Source of the DNA: Rhynchospora pubera
Taxonomy: Eukaryota > Streptophyta > Magnoliopsida > Poales > Cyperaceae
Length of the DNA stretch: 64,000 nt
Assembly (NCBI GenBank): GCA_028095005.1
Contig: CM051461.1
Span: 64,103,840 to 64,167,839, forward strand
Direction: 5' to 3'
A program made the position numbers and the translations under genes. The notes beneath the pieces were generated by a model. The model had not been told where the DNA came from. It was given only the letters and a program-made list of their open reading frames with translations, and ran no database searches. Every line of letters begins with the position of its first letter. The first letter of the stretch is position 1. Below, one piece after another: positions 55,850 through 64,000 of this stretch.

Positions 55850-55898
55850 GAGATTGGCTAAAGTATACTCGAGCATACGGATCAAATCCGTATTAAAA
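55850..55898. mobile_element. Single arm of an ATACGGATCAAATCCGTAT foldback family
   Basis: AGATTGGCTAAAGTATAC followed by CTCGAGCATACGG and an ATACGGAT-CAA-ATCCGTAT stem. Same terminus as the left end at 38,023. No partner arm is found nearby. Confidence 0.55.
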
Positions 55899-56940
55899 AC
55901 TAGGTGGCGCCGCACCAGCAATTGTATTAATAAAGGAAAGTTACAATAAAAGAAACTACAGTAAAAGAAAATTAAAATATAAAATATAAAATAAAAATAG
56001 TATAAAATGAAATTAAAATAATACAAAAGTAAACCTACCTAAATGAGAAAAAAAGAAGCTACCTATACAATGAGAGGAGAAATTAAAGAAACGAAAGAGC
56101 AAAGAAGAGGAAACAAAGAAAGAAAAGAAGCCTGGAGTCACGCCATCGCCTAGGCCGAGTTTACCCAAGCTACGATAGTAGCACAAATTTCTGCCATCAA
56201 CAACTGTAGACACAAGTTCTTAGATGAGAAGACTCGTAGATAAGTGGCGAAGTTAGAATTTCGTGTCAGCAGGGTCTGTAAATTTTTTTTTCTAAAATTA
56301 TATGCACGATGTAACATCTAATATAGACATAGTATAATAATAATTTTTAAATAAACAAATCTAAAATAATGTTACATAAAAAAAAATTTATGAGAAATTA
56401 AATATATATTATAATAATAAAAAATTTAAAATAATATTTTTAACATACAAAATAATAATTCAAAAATCAAGACAGTAAAAAAGTACAACAATTTCCTTTG
56501 AATTTTTATTTTGTCATAATTTTGCATAATAGATTCATTAAAAATCTCATTGATACTTATTTTTCTATATTATAGATATATAAAGTTGGGAGGCATACGG
56601 AGAAGTTCGACCACTATTCAAACCACAATAGTTTTAATTTTTTTGTGGCGTTTGAAATTTTAGGACATGAACAATATTTAGAGTTTTTAGTTGCAGTTAA
56701 TATATAATATCTGAATTGTACTTTTGATCTTTTGTGATATCTTTTTTTTATAATGTCCTAAAATTCACAAAATATTTTATAGGCGAATCATGCAATGCGC
56801 GAGATTCGCGTTAATATATATGCTGCAAATAATTATTCATTCAGATGTTCAATTCTATTTTAAGTTTTGTCTTAAAAGATTCATTTGGGAGGAAGAAAAG
56901 AAGATGATTAGTCACGAACAAATACTATATGGATTCCTAT
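55899..56940. other. Gene-free AT-rich stretch
   Basis: No domain-bearing ORFs. A+T exceeds 75% in the middle. Confidence 0.5.
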
Positions 56941-56948
56941 GCGATTTT

Positions 56949-57830
56949 TTAGACGATCGTTATGCAATTCAAATCAAACACGACATGTTCAGCTGAGTCC
57001 TTCATATTTTTTAGATGGATCCTTAACCGCTTGTGGTGATTTTTTTTTATTACCACCAAACTGTACATGGCTTCGACCATGCGTCGATTTCTTTCTTTCC
57101 AAATTGTCCAAGAGATTGCTGCCCAAATCATGATGTCCCAAGACGGTCCAATGGCCGCCCTATTTTGGAGCCAAAAGAGGTGTACATCGGTCAAGAAGGT
57201 CAAAGAAGGTAAGTTGAAACGAGCCTGGATTAACGTCCAAACTTGGATAGCATAGTCACACAAAACAAAAAGGTGTGAACTTATTTCAATAATGCCATGG
57301 CTATAACATTTGCACGCAGGGATGGAGGGCCGATTCCTTGTAGCTAAATTGTGCTGTGTAAGGAGCCTATCCAATGAAAGAACCCAGAGAAAGATTTTGA
57401 CGTTCGGCTGTATTTTTATCTTCCAAAGGAACACTTGGTAGGGTGACCTCAATCCTGGATCTGCTGAGATACGATACGCACTTGCGGATGAGTAAAGGCC
57501 CGAAGGAGTCCACTTCCACACTATTCCTTGGGTTCCCCAACCAAACTTGTTGAAGCAGAGTAGAAAACTTGGAGAGAAAGTATGTCCTTGAAAGCAAAAG
57601 AGATTCTATTATCATCCTGAGCAAGGTAGGGTCCGTTGTACCATAGAGCAAGCGGATAGTGGATGACTAAGTAGAGTTTGGTTCTTTCTGCAGTTTCCAT
57701 AGCCATCTCAAGAGTAAGACTTGGTTCTGAATGGAAAGGTTAAGTATTCCAAAACCTCCACATTTCTTTGGTAAACAACACTTCGCCCAGTTCACATATA
57801 TTATATTTACAGAAAATTTATTCTCTCCAA
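56949..57830 (-). pseudogene. Decayed LINE, 3' end of reverse transcriptase ORF
   Basis: A 190-codon frame (57,521-56,949) carries the terminal zinc-binding region of plant LINE proteins: WTPSGLYSSASAYR, FLWKIKIQPNVKIFLWVLSL, a CKCYSHG..SSHLFVLC array and MIWAAISWTIWKERNRR. Upstream RT-tail sequence (WYNGPYLAQDD, VWLGNPRNSVEVDS) continues in other frames up to about 57,830, so at least two frameshifts are present. No poly(A) tail was noted. Confidence 0.75.
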
Positions 57831-59055
57831 ATTGTCACTGTAAATTAGTTAATTTGCCATACCATAATAGAATGAATTCAATTGCTTGATTAATATATAA
57901 ATATATTCATTACTTGTATGCAATTTTTAATTATATAAAGGAATTAACCGATGAGATACTTAATAAAAACTATGAGGTGGACACATTTGTTATATCATAT
58001 CAACCCCCCCCCCCTCCCTCATCATGAGATTAGTTGTAGCTCCATTCTGCTCATTGTTATTTATTTATTTATTTTTAGGGCCAGTGCTCAATTGTTATTG
58101 CTTATTTGTCAAAATTAAAGAGAATTGTTTTGATAGTTCGTCATGGAAAGGGTCAACGAAATTTCGGATTAATATGTAGACATTTGAATTTCAAATGACC
58201 GATGCGAGGTGTACTCACATTGAAATTTTCAGATTTTTCATTTTTTGGGTTGGGAGGACGAGTATGGCAACATCTAATTTTTGCCACTTTTAAGGGTAAT
58301 TTGACATTATGGGGGTCTTTTGAGTATGCTTGGCTCCTTCGTAGATCCGAACGCATCCGTCCTAGGCGCGCGTAGGACTTTAACATAACATTTGTATATA
58401 TAGTAAAAAAAATAATAATAATAAAAGACTAAGTTTATAATAAGATTTTTAATATAGATCGAGATTGAGCCTTGAGGGGTTTAGATTGTCAGAACTCACA
58501 ACACCACGTTGTCCACATCCGTGAACTCCACTGTATTTAACTCTTAAAAGTCTCAATGGTATTCTTTTTTAAAAAAAATAACTTTTCGGAAAAAGGAGAG
58601 GGGATTAATTGAGAGGTGGGGCCCAAGTGTCGGTCGAATCTTTGATCACAGTTTCAGTTTTTGTTATGTTGCATGTCGATCCAAATAGAGTACAGCTCAT
58701 CATTAGTTCGATCAAGATTGTACAGTGCATTGTATCACTCGTCTGTATTGGTATGTGTACAGGGATGACAGTTGAAATGTCAGAAGCGAATATCATGCAT
58801 CCGTCTTTTTTGCTTTCAATTTTTATTTTTCTTGTACTGTCCCAAATACAATCTTTTTGGCTTTTTCCAGTATTTTTGCACACTATATATCATGTCTCAA
58901 TTATTCGACAAGTTGCTTTTTTAATTTTTTTTTTCGATTTTCATAGTAATGTGGAACTGGCAAGCACTACCTTGCCCCCATCGGCTGCCCATTATTGAAG
59001 CTAATTACCTCTTCTTCCCCTCTTGTCTTCTGTTCAGATCTCGATATATTTATAT
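57831..59055. other. Intergenic, nothing recognised
   Basis: Chance ORFs near 58,605-58,998 overlap on both strands and carry no domain. A C10 run lies at about 58,006. Confidence 0.5.
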
Positions 59056-59062
59056 ATAGAGA

Positions 59063-59929
<867 letters not shown>

Positions 59930-59949
59930 TCTCTCTATATATATATATA

Positions 59950-60396
59950 AAGCTTCTAAATAACGGCGAAATAACAAAAATAGCGGTATTCTGTGTCAAA
60001 CCGCATGAACGTTACAGTCTAAATTGAGAAAATGACGTAACGCATTATTGCAGTTATTTCGGCGATATAACGCGTTATTTCAGTTATTTCGGCGAAATAA
60101 CAAGATGTTATTGCTACTATTGTTAAATTATGTATTCAATATTGAACTATTGTTAAATTGGTACAAGCTGCTACTGCTACTCAATATTGGTACACTGCAT
60201 TATATTGAATTTGGTATGGATGTATGCTATTTGTATGGAGTATTGGAGATGTATAAACATATAAATTGATATAATTGTAGAATTGATGTGTGTCAAACTT
60301 TGAAAAAAATACTACACCGTTATATCGCTGTTATAACATCGAAATAACATGGGGACCTCGACCGTCATACCGAAAAAATCGAAATTTAAAAGCTTG
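59950..60396. repeat. Unclassified insert between (TA)n tracts
   Basis: Contains repeated GTTATTTCGGCGAAATAAC-like palindromes (about 59,962, 60,053, 60,083) and AAGCTT near both ends, but the two halves are not mutually complementary as in the neighbouring foldback elements. Confidence 0.5.
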
Positions 60397-60417
60397 ATAT
60401 ATATATATATATATATA

Positions 60418-60820
60418 GAGAATGGATTCAATCAAAGCGCTTTGACCGGAGTCTCAGTTAAACCCCGTCGGTTCTCAATTTTGAAAGTTCAAACGACCGA
60501 TCCGAACCGTCAAATATGATCTCCATATTGAAATCTCCTTGCCGACCAAAATTTTCATTTTTTTGAATTTTTTAAGTATTTTTTTCGGATTTTCAAAAAT
60601 CGTTAATCTAATTTGTTCTGAACCCTACAAAAATTGCTGTTTTTGAAAATCCGAAAAAAATACTTAAAAAATTCAAAAAAATGAAAATTTTGGTCGGCAA
60701 GGAGATTTCAATATGGAGATCATATTTGACGGTTCGGATCGGTCGTTTGAACTTTCAAAATTGAGATCTGACGGGGTTTAACTGGGACTCCGGTCAAAGC
60801 GCTTTGATTGAAGGCTTTCT
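60418..60820. mobile_element. Foldback MITE, TCAAAGCGCTTTGA family, copy 1
   Basis: GGATTCAATCAAAGCGCTTTG at the left, inverted at the right (CAAAGCGCTTTGATTGAAGGC). Terminal palindrome TCAAAGCGCTTTGA. Core GACCGATCCGAACCGTCAAA. (TA)n on both sides. Confidence 0.9.
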
Positions 60821-60849
60821 ATATATATATATATATATATCTAGAGAGA

Positions 60850-61225
60850 GAGTTTTGCTATAATGAGTCGCGACTCACCAAGGGTCTGTGAGTCGCGCTC
60901 AAAACTCTTAGATCTGATTCAAAATGATCGATCCAAATTGTCTAATATGATCTCCCTATTGAAATCTCCATGTAAACCAAATTTTATATTTTTTTAAAAT
61001 TTTTAAGTTTTTTTTTCAATTTTACAAAATCATTAATCTAATTAGTTCTGAATCGTTCAAAAACAACAATTTTTAAATATCCGAAAAAAATAGTTAAATT
61101 TTTTTTAAAAATATAAAATTTGGCCTGCACGGATATATTTCAATAGGGATATCACATTGAACGGTTTGGATTGTTCATTTTGAACCAGATCTAAGAGTTT
61201 TTTAGCACGACTTACCATAGCAAAA

Positions 61226-61228
<3 letters not shown>
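60850..61228. mobile_element. Foldback MITE, GTGAGT family, copy 4
   Basis: Left GAGTTTTGCTATAATGAGTC with GTCGCGACTCACC; right end TTACCATAGCAAAACTC. (TA)n follows. Confidence 0.88.
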
Positions 61229-61270
<42 letters not shown>

Positions 61271-61564
61271 GGTTCTAGTGCTACAAGTTTATTATGCCAC
61301 AAATGTTACAAATTTTTTTTTCATTAATATTTCAGAATTGACAAAATTAATTTTTAAATCTAAACTATTGATATTGTTTAATTTTACAAGCGATGTATGC
61401 ATTTCTATATAATTTTTATAAATTTTGAAATTTATTTGATATTTGATCAAGAGGCCAAAAAATGAACGAATGTTGTTAATTATAACAGATTAATTTTAAT
61501 ACGTTCATGTATTAATCTCTTGATTGAATATGAAATAAACTCCAAAATTTATATACAAGAAAGA
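61229..61564. other. (TA)n and unclassified AT-rich filler
   Basis: A (TA)n run to about 61,266, then sequence starting GAGGGTTCTAGTGCTACAAG that does not fold with a partner. It may be one arm of another element. Confidence 0.5.
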
Positions 61565-61963
61565 GAGTTTTACTATGGTGAGTGGCAACTCACCGAAAGG
61601 TATGTGAGTCTCGCTCAAAATTCCTAGATCTGATTCATAATGGCTCATCCAAACCGTCCAATATGGTCTCCCTTTTGAAATTTTCATGCAGATCAAATTT
61701 TACATTTTTTAAATTTTCAATTATTTATAAAAATTTTAGAAAATATTTAATCTAATTAGTTCTGAATCGTTCAAAAATAATAGTTTTTAAAAATCTGAAA
61801 AAAAACTTAAAAATTTTGGAAAAATGTAAAATTCCGTCTGTGTGGAGATTTCAATAGGGAGATGGTATTGGACGGTTTGGATCGGTCATTTTGAACCAGA
61901 TTTAAGAGTTTTGAGTGCGACTCACAGACCCTCAGGTGAGTCGCGACCCACCATAGCAAAACT
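61565..61963. mobile_element. Foldback MITE, GTGAGT family, copy 5
   Basis: GAGTTTTACTATGGTGAGTG at the left; the right ends GTCGCGACCCACCATAGC then AAAACT. Terminal palindrome diverged. (TA)n follows. Confidence 0.88.
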
Positions 61964-61970
61964 ATATATA

Positions 61971-62431
61971 TATATTGGATTGGTTAATTTAAATTTATCA
62001 ATTTGTAAAACACCGATCAAATAATCATGGTGCACGGAGCCCTCTATGCATCATAGTTCACAATAGAGGGCTCTGTGCACCATGACTATTTGATCGGTGA
62101 TTTTGCAAATTGATAAATCTAAATTAACCAATCCAATCTATATATTGAAATCTCATAGAAAACAGAATTTTACAATTTTTTTTTTTACTATTTTTTTTTA
62201 AAACTTGTCATTTTTTGCTACAAATTAGTGTATTTATAAGTCAAAAAAATGGCAAGCTTTAAAAGATTTGAAAAAATAGTAAAAAAATTTTAAAATTTGT
62301 AAAATTTTGTTTGCTATGAGATTTCAATATATAGATTGGGTTGGTTAAATTATATTTGATAATTTATGAAACCACCGACCAAAACGATCATGGTGCACGA
62401 AAACTTATATGAACCATGGTTCACAATAATA
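61971..62431. mobile_element. Compound foldback element: arm fragment fused to a near-complete copy
   Basis: 61,971-62,058 is the right-arm end of the AATTGACAAAT-core family. It is followed directly by a second copy (about 62,060-62,431) whose own left terminus is missing. The join forms a tight hairpin around 62,040 (GTGCACGGAGCCCTCTA with TAGAGGGCTCTGTGCAC). Confidence 0.75.
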
Positions 62432-62441
62432 TATATATATA

Positions 62442-62846
62442 GAGGAAGGATTCAGTCAAAGCACTTTAACCGAAGACCCGGTTAAACCCCGTCAGTTCTC
62501 AATTTTGAAAGTTCAAATGACCGATCCGAACCGTCAAATATGATCTCCATATTGAAATCTCCTTGCCGACCAATTTTTTTCTTTTTTTTAAAATTTTTAA
62601 GTATTTTTTTCAGATTTATAAAAACATCAGTTTTTGTAGGGTTCAGAACAAATTAGATTAACGATTTTCTAAAATCCGAAAAAATTACTTAAAAATTTTT
62701 AAAAAATGCAAAATTTGGTGTGCAAGGAGATTTCAATATGGAGATCATATTGAGCGGTTTGGATCGGTCATTTAAATTTTCAAAATTGAGATCTAACGGA
62801 ATTTATACGGGACTCCGGTCAAAGCGCTTTGATTGAAAGCTTTCTC
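62442..62846. mobile_element. Foldback MITE, TCAAAGCGCTTTGA family, copy 2
   Basis: Left GGATTCAGTCAAAGCACTTTA, right GTCAAAGCGCTTTGATTGAAAG, core as in copy 1 (GACCGATCCGAACCGTCAAA). Flanked by TA repeats. Confidence 0.88.
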
Positions 62847-62862
62847 TATATATATTTATATA

Positions 62863-63246
62863 GAGTTTTGCTATGGTGAGTTGCAACTCACCAAAGCATC
62901 CGTGAGTCGCTCTCAAAATTTTAAAATTTAATTTAAAATAACCGATCCAAACCGTCTAATATGATCTCCCTATTGAAATCTTCATGCAGATCTAATTTTA
63001 TATTTTTTTATTTTTAAGTATTTATTTCAGATTTTAAAAAATTGTTATTTTTGAACGGTTCAGAACTAATTAGATTAATGATTTTCTAAAATTTCAAAAA
63101 AATACTTAAAAATTTGGTTTGCATGGAGATTTCAATAGGGAGATCGTATTAGACGGTTTGGATCGGTCATTTTGAACTAAATTTTGAAATTTTGAGCACG
63201 ACTAACGGACACTTTGGTGAGTGAGTTGCAACTCACCATAGCAAAA

Positions 63247-63249
<3 letters not shown>
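62863..63249. mobile_element. Foldback MITE, GTGAGT family, copy 6
   Basis: Ends GAGTTTTGCTATGGTGAGTT and inverse; terminal palindrome GGTGAGTTGCAACTCACC intact on both sides. (TC)n(TA)n follows. Confidence 0.9.
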
Positions 63250-63306
<57 letters not shown>

Positions 63307-63311
<5 letters not shown>

Positions 63312-63690
63312 ACCAAAGGGTCCGTGAGTCGCGCTCAAAATTTCAAAATTTAGTCCAAAATGACCGATCCAAACCGTCTAATACGATCTATCTATTAAAA
63401 TCTCCATGCAAATCAAATTTTATATTTTTTCGAAATTTTTAAGTATTTTTTTGAAATTTTAGAAAATTATTAATCTAATTAGTTCTGAACCGTGAAAAAA
63501 TAGCAGTTTTTAAAAATTCGAAATAAATACTTAAAAATAAAAAAAATATATATATAATTTGGTTTGCATGGTGATTTCAATAGGGAGATCGTATTAGACG
63601 GTTTGGATCGGTCATTTTGAACTAAATTTCAGAATTTTGAGCGCAACTCACGGACGCTTTGGTGAGTTGCAACTCACCATAGTAAAACTC
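63307..63690. mobile_element. Foldback MITE, GTGAGT family, copy 7, left end missing
   Basis: Begins CTCACCAAAGGGTCCGTGAG directly after (TA)n, lacking the first 24 or so bases including half of the terminal palindrome; right end complete (ACTCACCATAGTAAAACTC). Confidence 0.88.
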
Positions 63691-63725
63691 TCTCTCTCTC
63701 TCTATATATATATATTTAGAGATAT

Positions 63726-63748
<23 letters not shown>

Positions 63749-63756
<8 letters not shown>

Positions 63757-64000
63757 CTATGGTGAGTTGCAACTCACCAAATTATCCGTGAGTTGCGATC
63801 AAAATTATAGATCCAAACCATCTAATATGATATTCCTATTGAAATCTCCATACAGACCAAATTTTACATTTTTTCGAAATTTTTAATGATTTGATTCGGA
63901 TTTTTAAAAACTGCTATTAATGATTTTCTAAAATTTCAAAAAAATACTTACAAATTTCGAAAAATATAAAATTTGGTCTATATGGATATTTCAAAAGGGA
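63749..64000. mobile_element. Foldback MITE, GTGAGT family, copy 8, cut by the window edge
   Basis: Preceded by (TA)n(GA)n. Left arm GAGTTTTGCTATGGTGAGTT, centre near 63,920, right arm incomplete at the window end. Confidence 0.88.

Noticed and set aside
58605..58998. Two overlapping ORFs on opposite strands (92 and 129 codons)
   Set aside because: Neither has a recognisable domain or a coding-like start context; hydrophobic content reflects T-rich DNA.

Overview
This window is nuclear DNA from a flowering plant. Evidence: a split nuclear gene for chloroplast Rubisco activase with a transit peptide and GT-AG introns, a SUPERMAN-type zinc-finger gene, plant LTR retrotransposons, a CACTA (En/Spm) transposon, hAT and CACTA miniature elements, LINE remnants, a Helitron end and an integrated badnavirus-like genome. 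The species cannot be fixed from the sequence. The DNA is AT-rich and dominated by transposons.

Layout. 1-2,711: minus-strand 5' end of a Tat/Athila-like Ty3/gypsy element (decayed gag, tRNA-Asp primer site, about 1.48 kb LTR). 2,712-6,570: MITEs and (TA)n/(CATA)n microsatellites. 6,780-10,435 (minus): Rubisco activase with five coding exons, alternative alpha/beta ends, a LINE fragment in intron 2 and a light-type promoter. 11,640-13,330: a repeat rich in short CGTTG..CAACG palindromes. 14,263-19,681: a very young chromovirus with indistinguishable LTRs, a 5-bp target duplication and one 1,516-codon ORF that lacks the protease active site. 19,682-22,560: exon-like fragments ending in a Helitron-type terminus. 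About 24,540-31,620: an endogenous badnavirus-like genome (ORF2, ORF3 with one nonsense codon, an extra downstream ORF, promoter, poly(A) signal, tRNA-Met site).

32,300-38,870: dense foldback MITEs with nested CACTA and hAT miniature elements. 39,586-40,305 (minus): single C2H2-finger/EAR repressor gene. 42,632-53,488: a 10.86-kb CACTA element with ATT target duplication, inserted into an older inverted-repeat element; it carries a TNP2-type transposase gene, small ORFs (one with tandem SUMO-interaction-like motifs) and an 11-exon gene joining a Ptta/En/Spm-like region to a Ulp1-like (C48) protease. 54,465-59,060: mostly unassigned, with a decayed LINE. 59,063-64,000: almost continuous foldback elements separated by (TA)n/(CT)n.

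The two clearly cellular genes are Rubisco activase and the zinc-finger repressor. The most unusual signal is a set of about 20 foldback elements of roughly 400 bp, embedded in (TA)n and (GA)n/(TC)n. At least eight terminal types share two internal core sequences, and most families have a separate short palindrome at each end, nested inside the element-length palindrome.
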